NCBI GenBank assembly: GCA_027625915.1
Contig: JANTQA010000070.1
Span: 1,679,001 to 1,743,000 of the forward strand
Reading direction: 5' to 3'
DNA: 64,000 nt
Origin: Anaeramoeba flamelloides
Taxonomy: Eukaryota; Metamonada; Anaeramoebidae
This document shows, one piece after another, positions 21,201 to 31,300 of the stretch. Both the position numbers and the translations under genes were made by a program. The notes under the pieces are model-generated. The model ran no database searches, was not told the DNA's origin, and was given only the letters and a program-made list of their open reading frames with translations. Each line of letters starts with the position of its first letter. Position 1 is the stretch's first letter.

Positions 21201-23228
21201 GGACGAAACACATTTCCCAAATATTTGATTATCAGTCAGCATGATCCGGCCTTTATATTTTTTACTATGTTCAATAATATCTTTTCTAAAATAATCGATC
21301 CCCCACCCAACTTTTGAGGGTGACTTATTATTCTTTAAATCCGAGAAATTATTGTTATTTGCATTTATAGATTTTATTCTTATTTGTATAGTTTTATTAT
21401 TACCATCACCATCACCATCACCATACCTATCCATAGTATTATTATCGTTATTATTATGATCGCTTCCAATATTAGTGGAACCATTTAAACAAATTAAAAT
21501 CCATTTCGGCAACTCATAAAGTAATACATTAAAATGCTCTAAGTTATTAAGTTTTTCAATAACATTATAATGCATCTCTAAAGGGAAAACAAAAGTTTGG
21601 ATTTTTTCATTAAATTGCCATTTGTCAATTTGTTGATAAACTTTACAAACTTCCAAAATGTCTGGCTTTGTAACATAAAAATGTGTTGAATCAAATAATT
21701 TGAATTCAATTTCAATAGAAATATCACTTCTATTATATTGTTCAGTCAACCGAAGTTGAATGTTTTCATTAAATAAATGTGGTAAATGCTTTTCAATTAT
21801 TCTTTGATTGGGATCTTTTTCTATCTCTTTTTCTTTTTCTTCTTCTTCTTCTTCTTCTTTGACTTTTTCTTTTTCATCTTCTTTTACTTTTTCTTTTTCT
21901 TCGTTTTTGTCCACCAATTCTTTTCCTGTTTCTTCACCCTTCAGACCTCCCCTTCTCGAGTTTCCTTTTTTTTTCAATGGGCTGACTTTATTTAAATTCT
22001 TCTTCGTATGGTAATTGTTTATTGGCTTTTTTGATTTTCTTATCAACTTTTTTTTTTGTTTCTTTTTATTTTTTTTTAATTCAAATATTACCTTGTCATG
22101 AACAGATTTTTGCTTATTAAAGTATAACCCAACTTTTTTGTTGTAATTTTGTTTTACCTCCAGTTTTTTGGATTGAGGATTTGAATTATTTTTGATTGTT
22201 TCTATGACATCTTTTGTTTCCTTATTGTTATAAAAAAATAATTTTGATCCCAATCTGTTTTTTTTTATTTTTTTTCTATTTGCATATTTTTTTTGTGCTT
22301 TTTGTTGTAGCTGTAACTGGTTGTGGAATTGCTTTTTACTCTGTTTTTTAGTTTTTTTCCTTCTTTTTGTTTGCAAGTTTGATCTTTCTTCTAATTGTAG
22401 AGAAAAGATTATAGGATCAATATTTTTTGTGGACACTAATTGTTTTGAGTCCTCTAATAATTTATTAATGTGCTTTCTTGTACTAATTACATTGGTTTGG
22501 TGATCTTGAAGTTCTAAAACTAATTTGTTTTTTTTCGGCAGCAGGTTTGATAACAAATGCTTATGCGAACGGTGGCTGGATTTTTGTGTTTTTTTATTCT
22601 TGTTTTGAAATTTTTTTTTTTTAAAGGCGCTTTTTTGATATAATGATAATGCAGGCTCAATTAATACTCTTTTTCTGTGGTTGTAATCGTTTTGTTTGTT
22701 TTGGTTGAAGAACGAGATTGAATTTCTTCTTATTTTCTTTTTGTTGTATCTTTTATTTGTTGATTTTGGCTTTTTTTCAGAACTAAAGCCATCACCCCCT
22801 GTCCAAACTCTTGATCGTGTTATTGAAACCGTTTGAATTTGTGGCTTTGCTTTTTTTGAGGACGACACATCAACTAATGACTGTTGATAAGTCTCATTGA
22901 TATTAAGCACAGAGTTGTTTTTTGCTTTGAGATTTGTTTTTGTTTTTGTAGGTGTAACGGTGGTTGTCAGGCTGTGCAGAATGTTTAGGTTTTGCTGTGA
23001 TCTTGATCCTGTCACAGTCAAAGACTTCCTCAGCCTTAGTGCTGATGCAGTTGGAGTAAAGCGTTTGTCTTCTTCAATTCTTGAATATGGTTTGTTTGGT
23101 GTTAATAAACACGGTAACGTATTTGATTGCATTAATTGGCCCACTTTCAGTGTTTTGGATCTGCTGTTTTTTGTTGGTGTTAATTTCCTTTCTTTTCTTT
23201 TTGCATATTTTACAAACGGTGTTGTCAT
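18279..23228 (-). CDS. SMARCAL1/HARP-like SNF2 pseudo-helicase containing an intein
   Basis: One 1649-residue open frame. Residues 1-470 are a Lys-rich disordered extension. Residues about 490-580 resemble the HARP domain of SMARCAL1 annealing helicases, and about 641-1500 follow the SNF2 ATPase order of SMARCAL1. Walker A lies at 665-672 plus 1028 (TDNQIFGK/T), split by an intein at 673-1027. TIQGLSLASYYQMNWPLLII follows, then a motif II position reading ILDTSYQL (1155-1162) instead of DESH and a motif III position LIILNQM (1183-1189) instead of LSGTP. After a poly-Asn/Asp/Lys insert, the second lobe has LIIFAENEKMIDEIA (1388-1402), a motif V region ending LIIFSEMPYN, and LIQIEKEILKSIS (1473-1485) where the family has QAEDRVHRIGQ. 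Catalytic Glu and motif VI Arg residues are absent, so ATPase activity is unlikely. A PIP-like box lies at 1610-1617. SMARCAL1 descent is inferred from motif order. Confidence 0.85.
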   Translation of the reverse strand: MTTPFVKYAKRKERKLTPTKNSRSKTLKVGQLMQSNTLPCLLTPNKPYSRIEEDKRFTPTASALRLRKSLTVTGSRSQQNLNILHSLTTTVTPTKTKTNLKAKNNSVLNINETYQQSLVDVSSSKKAKPQIQTVSITRSRVWTGGDGFSSEKKPKSTNKRYNKKKIRRNSISFFNQNKQNDYNHRKRVLIEPALSLYQKSAFKKKKFQNKNKKTQKSSHRSHKHLLSNLLPKKNKLVLELQDHQTNVISTRKHINKLLEDSKQLVSTKNIDPIIFSLQLEERSNLQTKRRKKTKKQSKKQFHNQLQLQQKAQKKYANRKKIKKNRLGSKLFFYNNKETKDVIETIKNNSNPQSKKLEVKQNYNKKVGLYFNKQKSVHDKVIFELKKNKKKQKKKLIRKSKKPINNYHTKKNLNKVSPLKKKGNSRRGGLKGEETGKELVDKNEEKEKVKEDEKEKVKEEEEEEEKEKEIEKDPNQRIIEKHLPHLFNENIQLRLTEQYNRSDISIEIEFKLFDSTHFYVTKPDILEVCKVYQQIDKWQFNEKIQTFVFPLEMHYNVIEKLNNLEHFNVLLYELPKWILICLNGSTNIGSDHNNNDNNTMDRYGDGDGDGNNKTIQIRIKSINANNNNFSDLKNNKSPSKVGWGIDYFRKDIIEHSKKYKGRIMLTDNQIFGKCVSSKTRIITKNFGILLIKDIFKRFADKKSKKIEIGKNVGEWYDFNQKFLSVYSVNPNFEINKKATNCNLKSTLKIVKVGKIYRERVSMLIKFTTANGMRHLVAPNHKLFTLQDGWVPAHKLDLNRHTLIFSSPIDLCNSINFFNRQLAKKFGKLFSSLKKIQKKRERYTEGSQIGKKFVEEKNDQLFLLNLTKIKNVESLLNQLNVFSIKYKVIERGKSKIKIGIHLNKSFHNILNFIENWPIKMIKIFLKSFFYKKSLFSIPLYNKRIASSLCYQISKFPNKISKIHMIKNKKLKAYQIKIENTFNKYFSLMNIIQIKQKKFMNKNKKWVYDLSITEKDDPKTYLFNCLLGHNTIQGLSLASYYQMNWPLLIICKRYLRRNWFEKCKMLLDLQQNEKIKLFTSSSSSSSETSSSSLSSSFSPQPLSLSNSNNAYNYKTKKRKKNKKQNYEQNLITIMSYKDFEENIEINEKLNDKYFGVAILDTSYQLNEINSIQFQRIKKLLKNTQQLIILNQMFNRNKPLNFFPQLQLLQPKIFKSKKKFAKRYQLESNRCNNQNELLMLLEKIGVKINNNNNNSNDNNNDDDDDDNDNDNNNDNDDNNNNNKSKIIKEGGKVPKREQIIFECGNDQNMKKILINYFLHYKKIKKIQNSQKKKKNFKKQQKQNLKKLKKRNKKYYNDLYNLSILNKKKNIILYILEVISSISLSSENNLKKLIIFAENEKMIDEIANRIHEKQFEFIKIVPNLDENFINLLINKFKSQNGSCNIALISLKTDCYQKIVFNHPSLIIFSEMPYNLNLLIQIEKEILKSISFHNHQIYIQYLLCRNSIDVLNLNYFYKKMKKIGINFKNNYLSILFNSDQNFNLNYDIDFDSGSGSGSDSDSSCGSGSDLGLNTFSNNKSKKRHKSRKANYNGSEKISKRSSKKNNSLNSVENENQQVLKLFLKRDGWVPKTQRGAEIEIDLDEEDSQSDSDSEN
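20148..21212 (-). mobile_element. Intein with degenerate LAGLIDADG-type endonuclease in the SNF2 Walker A motif
   Basis: In-frame 355-residue insertion (host residues 673-1027) between Lys672 and Thr1028 of the P-loop. Block A starts CVSSKTRIITKNFGILLIKD with the nucleophile Cys at position 1. Block B is about 764-793, with APNH giving the block B His779 and GWVPAHKL following. Block F is VYDLSI (1004-1009), and block G is CLLGHN ending in His1026-Asn1027. Thr1028 is the +1 extein residue. Removing the insert joins GK to TIQGLSLASYY exactly as in SNF2 ATPases. The central 190 residues have the LAGLIDADG-endonuclease pattern (LFLLNLTKIKNVESLLNQL, then a strand pair), but the two motif helices (near LAKKFGKLF and IKIFLKSFF) lack acidic catalytic residues. 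The domain is therefore probably homing-dead, while the splicing residues look intact. Confidence 0.9.
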
Positions 23229-26200
23229 TTAATTTTTGAAAATAACAACAATTTAACGACTTTTGGTAGATCCGATTATTAGCTTATGGGACGTTTGAGA
23301 GAAAGGAAATTTTTGAGAAAAAATGTTTGGATTTTCTAACAAGTATTTCTGAAATACTTTTTTAAAAAAGTTTTACTATTTTGCTATCAGTACTCATCAC
23401 AGTGACAATCCAATACACTCTAGAGTGGAAATTGGTTCCCAAAGTTTGGTCGGTGCTGTTTTACAAAAAATCTTTTATAATATGAACAAATAACTAAGCA
23501 ATTTTGAAAAATTAAATCATTTTTTTGTTTTTTCCAAAAAACCCAAATAAGGATTACAAGCCCTGAAAAAATTCAAAAAGATTATTTGTTTCTAAGTTAA
23601 TGAAAAATATCGAGAATAGGTGATAAAATTGCTGTGTAGAAGTTGAATAATATTCAGGTTAAAATGTCCTTTTTCTTTTTTTTTCAAACCAAGATCAGAA
23701 TTATAACGAATTTTTTTGAAACCTCTCTTTGAGAAAAAGGAAAAATCTGAGCAATTAAATGAAAATAGTCACCCACTTATTAAGCAAATACCAATAAGAA
23801 AAAAAAAGTCAAAATTATCAAATATTAATTTTGCCGATCAAAATTTTGGGTTCTTTTTGGTTTGTAAATCTAATTATAACTGTTGAGAGAAAAATGTTGG
23901 ACACAGAAAAATGGTTGGAAAGCATTTTTAATTGGGAACATTAGTAAAATTGAAAATCAAATCCTATTTATAACTAGGTAAATTTTATATAAATCCAGGT
24001 TTAAAGGTGTTACAAGATCATTAATCTGTGGTATGTGTAGAATACTTATTTGAATGGTTGATAACTAAAGTAGATCATGTTATTTTAACAAAAATCCATC
24101 GTTCTAGTAAAGTTTACTATTAATTCTGAAAATGGTAATTTTTAAACTTGTTTAGATTATAATAGATAAACTTTTGAAAAAGCAGAATAGCATTAATTGT
24201 TATTCTAAAAATTAGATTATTGTTATTTTCTTTAGTTATTTCACAAACAATTGAAATTAAAAATCCATTTTCAGTAATGTTCCCAATTAAAAATGATGTC
24301 CAACATTTTTCTCTCTGCAGTAATATCAAAATTATTTTCTTTTTGTTTATATTTTGATTTAAACAAAGAGTGATTTTTTTTTGTACCTTTTACGAGAGTT
24401 TTAAACAAGCAATCAACATGTTTCTGAAATTTTCTTTTGAAAAACACAAAAAAAATAATTAAAAAGAATAAATCAAAAAAGACTTTTTTTTGTTTATACA
24501 AAGTGCCATCTGTATTTTATATCTCACCATGGGTTGAAATACAATTGTCCAAGACAAAAAATGATTTGATTTATTCTTTTCTGATAGAAATTCAAGATTA
24601 ACAAATTTTTTTAGTATTTTATTGGATTCTCAAAAAAAAATTATATTTTATAACAATGTCTCAAAAATCTTGAAGATTGTAATATAAAATTTCAACCGAA
24701 CTCGTTGACGACTTACTGTCCAGTTCCATATAAGTCTAAAATAAATTAATAATATTATATCCCATTTGATAATAAATGTAAATCCAATTATAAGAAAATT
24801 CAACACAAGTCTTTGAGTTTTTGAAACTTTTCAAATAATAATTTCAATTTGGTTTAAAATTCAAGGGTTTTTTTTTTACAAAATTTCCAAAAAAAATTAA
24901 TAAATTTTTACCTTTAAACTTGATATTTTTAAAAGTAATTAAGAGAAATTTATTCAATTAAGTTCTTTCCAAAACAATCGGGGTAAATTTATTTTCTTAT
25001 ATATTAATTAAACCCAATCTTCAAAAAAGTAAACAAAGATAAAAAAGCATTAAATACTGTTTAACGATTTCTGAGAATAATTCAATATTTGTTTATTAGT
25101 AATGTATTACTAAAATAAAAGATATTTATTTTTTTGATCTCGATTTTATCTGATATTTTTTAGTGGTGAAAATTGGTGTTTATTATTTTCTTTTTGATCC
25201 AAAAAATTGTTTTCATAACTTGATTAATCTTAACATATTTTCAAATAGAATTGAAAAAATATAAATGTGTTTGATTGTTTAAAAAATCAATTGTAACCTT
25301 TCCAAATTTTCATTTTTTTATTGAAATTGGTTGTTCATGTGTTTTCACCAAAAAAGGTGCTATTTTTTTTTTTCCATTTTTTTGGAAATATTTCATCAAA
25401 TATATTTTGAAATAAATACCTAATTCATTATTCAATCAGTATTAATTATGAAACTTAATTTGGTATTACCAATTAATCAATAACTTCACTAAAAAAGATG
25501 ATTTTTTATGAACTGTAAAACAAAATGCACCACTTTTTTAGAAATACCTTATTATATCTTTAATTAACTTTAAATGTAGATGTTTCATAATACCAAAATA
25601 CTTTTGATAATTTGTCAATATGCTTTCGAATTAATTCAAAACAATTTTAATTTATAAAAAATATATAGGAGTGTTTTTGATTATTTTAATTAGTATTGGT
25701 TACAATCTTTTGAAAAATACCTTGAATTTAGATCAGTATCATAATGTAATTTAGAATATTATTATGATTGTATTGAAATAGTTTGATTTTTTACAATAAA
25801 TACAAATTCATCATTTCTATTATTAATTGTAAAAACATCATCTTAAATATGATTTTTTATTCTGAAATTCCACTTCAGACTAAAAAAAGAAATTGAGAAA
25901 GCTTGGTATATATTTTTTAAAAAACAGATTTTTTAATCAAACTATTTAATGGATTAATAGTTCAATTTTTGGAAAAAATTTAAATTAATTTTGATTTTAT
26001 CTAATTGATTCTTAAAAATGAATTATGGATTGAAAGAAGAATTTTTTATAAATTTTTACATTTAAAATTTAATATTAATTTAAAAAAAGGAAAAAAGAGA
26101 TACTAATCATCTGAAAAATTTTATTTTCATAGTAAAGTGTTATAAGAAAAATATGTTAGAACAGCTTTTCTTTTTATTTTTAACGACCAGTTTTACAATT

Positions 26201-28366
26201 GAAAATTTAAAGCCCTAGTATCAATATCAACGTAAAAAATGGTTATTTTCGATATCATTTTTTTTTAAAATACCTTTTTTGGGATATCTACAAGTTATAG
26301 TTTTTGAACCAAGTATTGGATTAGGTTTGAATTATAATCATTTTTAGTTTTCAGGTAGCATTTTGTTCATGGGTTTTTTGAAAAAGGAGCTTGAAAAAAT
26401 TATGACAAAAAAAAAAAAAAAGGAAATTTTTTGCTTTTATACTGTTACTATGACATTAAGTAACAGTGTGGTCTAAAGAGTTTTTCAGGAGTTTTAAATC
26501 TCACAAATATTTATTTAGTCAGATCTTAAAAGGAAAAAATTTATTTTTTTTTACAAAAAATGTCAGAATTTTGTAAGCTATGTATTAAAAAATGACAAAG
26601 AAGTTTGACCAAAATCGTCTTTCTGAGAAAATTTCTATATAAGGGAAAATGGAAAACTATTTTGGCATTATGTAGAATTACACAAGATTATTTTTGTATT
26701 TGTGAATTAAGTTTAAATTGTTTTCCTTTTTTACTTAAATGGTCCAAATAGATAAAATTGTATATTTTTGAGGAATTATTGTTTGATATTTGAAAACAAA
26801 GGTACATTTGATAAAAAGTACAGGAACGTGTTTGGTGTTGTATCAAATTCACCAAACTTCTCAATTCCAAAAATTGAAAGATCTTTTTTTTTCAATCAAC
26901 TGAAGAAATATTTTTTTTTAATAAAAAAACTGACTTGTGATTGCAAAATGTTTTATATTAATCATAGAACTAAAATTCCATTTAATCTTTACCAGGGCTA
27001 CCACAGCCTAATTTGTATTGATCCAAACAATTCATTTTTTTCAGAAGAAACAATTCAAACAAAACAATCCAAAAGGAAAAAAAAATATCTAAAAAAAAAT
27101 CCCACATAAAAGCTAAAAAGGTGTTTCAAATATAAGGTAATGTGGATTTTTTCATAATATAAAATGGAGAAAAAATTATCCCCAAGAAACTAATGGGTAT
27201 TTCAATTCAAGAAAAAAACAAAAAAATCCAAGACGAAAAAAAAATAAGAGAAAATCCCAATCCCTTTGTAGGAATTGTTCTGATTTGTGAAATAATAATG
27301 AAAGTCTATGTAACTTTTTGATCAAAACTCATATGAACACCATTTTCAAAAGTTAGAGTATTTTATCAAGAATGTTTGAAATAATCTTCATTTTTTAAGT
27401 TAGAAAAATTGTGATTATTTTTCAATTTTATTTTTTATGTTTCTGAATAAGGGTATTTTGAGTTTACCTATCTCAAATTTTTTTGTTCATTTTCGATAAA
27501 AAAAATGACGAAAAATGCAATTTTAATCCAAATTGGGGAATATCTACAATAACTTTTCTTCATAATTTTAATTGAATTGGATTTAAATCCTTTGAGAAAA
27601 TTTTGTGAATTGCCACCCTAGTCCTTAAGAGAAAAAGTCAAATATTTTTAAAATTCAAGAACATTGTCAGACCAATTTTGTGCAAAAATTTAAAGTTAAA
27701 CTAGTATATTAATAATTGCAAAATAAAGTGAACAAAATTTTCCTTCGTTCTCTTTCAAAATAAAAAAAAGGTTTTAAAAATAACCAAGTAAAAATTCAGA
27801 CTTTTGTATAATCCATGAAATCATATTTGTATTATTTTTTTCCTTTTTTAGAATTGTTAACTTTGATGATTTATTTGAACAGTTCTATTCTCATTATTGT
27901 TGGAGAAAGCCCAAATCAAATTCAGTTCCTTTTCTTTTATGATTAATAATAAAACAAAAGATTTTTCCTGTCTCAGTGATTATGAAATTCTTTTTCAGTC
28001 ATGAGAAACCAAAATTGTATTAAAGTGTTTGATGGTACAAGTAGTAAATTAACAATTATCAAGTCAAATCTAAATATTTTCTCATCAAAACATATTCAAA
28101 AATCAACACAAAAGGTTTTGTAAATACGTGAAGAACACTTTCTCAGATGAAAACAAATTATATTTAAACCTTATGGACACTTTTTTTTTTTTTTACGAAT
28201 GTCAATTAGATTGATCTTATAACTTTAAGTACCGAGTATTTAGAGATCAGAATCTCACCTCAAAAAACTAAAAAAATTAACTATTACTTAAAAAAGACAA
28301 CTCCCAAATTCCCATCATTCTCTGTTGATAAATCATTTTATCAAAAAATTTTCATTTTTTTTACGA
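23229..28366. other. Divergent intergenic interval
   Basis: A 5.1-kb spacer between the 5' ends of the SNF2-like gene and the kinase gene. It holds an inverted-repeat element at 23881-24322. An open frame at 26768-27109 has no recognisable family. I see no convincing exon or RNA gene. Confidence 0.55.
23881..24322. repeat. Inverted-repeat (foldback) element
   Basis: The left arm (23881-23965) contains GAGAGAAAAATGTTGGACA and TTTTTAATTGGGAACATTA. The right arm (24243-24322) is its reverse complement, with TAATGTTCCCAATTAAAAA then TGTCCAACATTTTTCTCTC. The left arm has roughly 15 extra bases between the two blocks. The loop is about 280 bp and noncoding. This is a MITE-like structure without clear target duplication. 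Confidence 0.75.
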
Positions 28367-31300
28367 ATGACTCTTCATTCAATTATTGATTACAAACAAA
28401 ACCCAAACGAACTTTATGAGGTATTTCTCTTTTGTAATTTTTTTTTATTTTCTATTGTTTAAAAAATGGTTAAAAGGGTTAAATTCTAAATACCAAACGT
28501 TAACTGACTTAGGTTCTTGAAAAACTGGGAGAAGGAAATTATGCAAGTGTTTATAAGGGAAAACACAAAAAAAATGGAAATATTGTTGCGATTAAGCAAA
28601 TCAGTATTGACACCGATGAAGACATCCAAGAATTAATCGCTGAAATTGAGATTATGAAACAATTAGATCACGAAAATATTGTAAAGTATTATGGAACATA
28701 TTTTCATAATGATTGCTTATGGGTTTGTTTTTGTTTTTGTTTTTGTTTTTGCTTCATTTTTCTTTTTTTTCACAAAAAAACAAAAAATTCAGAAATTATG
28801 CTTCTTATTAATTCGCCCGAGGATCACAACTTCAAAATTTGATCACAAAAAGCTGTGCAGTCTTAAATTTTCTTTAATCTCCAAAAAGATTTTTATTTAT
28901 AAAAATTAAATAAAGTCCTCAACCAACAACAAAATTTTTTTGAATTTTAAAGAAGAAAAAATTTTTATTCAAGTTCTCTTTTGTAGACAGGAACAAAACG
29001 AATTGTTGACAGCAAGTTTGTTTTCAAAATCAAAAAAGAAAAAAAAATTTTTAATGTACATTTTCAATGAATCAAGAAAAAAAAAACATCATAAAAAAAT
29101 TTTCCCTCTTCCACTTTAAGACGAGATATTTCACTGAGTAAATTGTACCCTATTTTAAGACTCTCAGTTTATTGGTAAGGATTTCGTGTTTAAATAAAAC
29201 CACTTTATCTGTTCAAGAGTGAATTTTGAAGTGACTAAATTCGTAACTTCTAATTCAAAGTGTCGAGGAACAGATACCGTCATTAGAAGCACTTTAAACT
29301 TGCTGCTAAGTGCAAAATAAAAGGACCAACACATTCATTCGAATTTCCAATAAAAATCTTTCTCAAAAAGAATTCAAACAAAACACCAAATCCAACAATT
29401 CTAAAAGGAAATTCATAGTACTGTTAATTTCACAATAAAAAGGAACAAAATTTTCATTGGGCTTTCTCCAAAAAAAGAAAGAATAGAACTATTCAAATAA
29501 ATCATCAAATTAACAATTCTAAAAAAGGAAAAAAATAATACAAATATGATTTTAGGGATTAATCTCAAGTTTGAAATTTTAAATGGTTATTTTTAAAACC
29601 TCTTTTTTATTTTGGAAAACTGAATGAAAATTTTGTTCCATTTATTTTTCAACAAATAGTAATTTAGTTTTCTATAATAATATAAACCCCATTCCAAAAA
29701 TTTGGACACACCCAAAATCAAAAATAAAAAAAAAAAACACAATTTATTATATTTTTCCAAACGTAATAGAAAACTACATACAAGTAACATAGTATTACTG
29801 TTTTTATAAGTAATCATTTTCATCCAAAAAAAAGAAAAAAATAAAAAAACGAAAAAATTGCTGTGTCCAAAATGATGAAACAAGCGGAACAAAAAATTTG
29901 TTGAAATTTTACCAACAATTGTTGATCGATCAAATGATTAGATATCATCAACTAATTTTATGTGCTTTTTCTATTTAACAAACTCAACACCTAACCTTCT
30001 ATCAGCCTTCGAAAAAAAATTCTAGAACTAAGGAAACAGATTAGGTAACTGGAAAAAAGGAAATGAAAACCTAACAAAAAAGACAAAAAATGAAATAGTT
30101 TGTAAAATCAAAATTATTTCCAAATTCAATTTAAAGTGTAGTATCGTTATTTTTTCAACTGTTTAAACCGTGTCCAAAATTTTGGAATTTAGTTTATTTT
30201 ATAACTTTAAATCAATAAATTTATTATCTTTGTTTCGATTTAACATTTTTTTTTGTTGATCATTCAAGAAATGAAAATCTTTAATTTTGGTTGAATGATC
30301 ATAAAAACAACAAGACATGCTTTGGATAAAAAGGTTTTGTTGTTAAAAGTTTCTGTTTCTATGGTCTTGTTTTCTCTTCTTCTTTTTTGAGTTTTTTTTT
30401 TGGTTTGTTGTTGATTGTCAAGTTGTTTCAAAAATGTGTGTGAAACAAAAAAGGTTTTTACTACAGTATGGAAATTGGTATTTTTAAGTTTGTTAATTGT
30501 TTTATAACTATTTTTGAAAACTTGTTTAATGTTACTCGCTTTTCAAATGAGTATAAAACAATAAACCTTATTAAAGCCATTTTAAAAAAAGTCTAACCAC
30601 AGAATAAAATTTTAATAAATCACTAAAAATTTGATCATTGAAGTTTGTTGGCTGTGAATAAAGATACCTCTTTGAAAACTTTTTGGTGGCGCTTTTTTAA
30701 ATGAATCTATTCCATCCATAAATTACTCATATGTATAATGTTTGTAAAGCCGTTCGAATCTTACTGGAAATTTTTATAATTCATTGGAATGGATTTTCTA
30801 TTATTAAAAACTATGTTGTAATATAAACTTTAAATTCGTTCCGGCAAGATACTTCAAATCATTCATTTCAAATGTTAAAGGATCAATTTCTATATTATTT
30901 ATGTTTTGTTAATCTTTCTTGACGACAAAAAATTCAAAACAAATTTCTATTATTAAAGATCTTCAATTTAGATAAATTACAAAAATCTCAAGTTTCAAAT
31001 GATTTAAAAGCATTGATCGAAAAATACTTTCAAGTTTCTGTGATTTCTGTGATTTCTGTGATTTTTGTGATTTCTATTTCCTTAAAACTTATTGTTCTAT
31101 TTTTTCTAAAATGTTTTTATGGTGTAACAGAAAATTTTCAATTTCTCTGATATGGTGTAAGAAAAATTGAAAAATTTATCTTTTAAATATGATAGAAGTT
31201 GAATATTCTATTTTGTCAAATAAAATTTTATAATAGAAAATCAAATTCCAATGAATTATACAAATTACCAAAAAGGTTAAAACAGCTGTAAAAAAATATC

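Noticed and set aside
26768-27109. 113-aa open frame in the kinase upstream region
   Set aside because: It ends in Lys-rich low complexity and lacks recognisable motifs or splice-linked partners. Kept only as an unassigned frame.
28654-28909. Kinase frame reading through into Cys-Phe repeats
   Set aside because: This is read-through of the GTTTTT repeat after the intron 2 donor. The kinase subdomain continues correctly only after splicing to 33921.
30745-30780. GTTCGAATC resembling a tRNA T-loop
   Set aside because: No acceptor stem, D-arm or anticodon arm can be folded around it.
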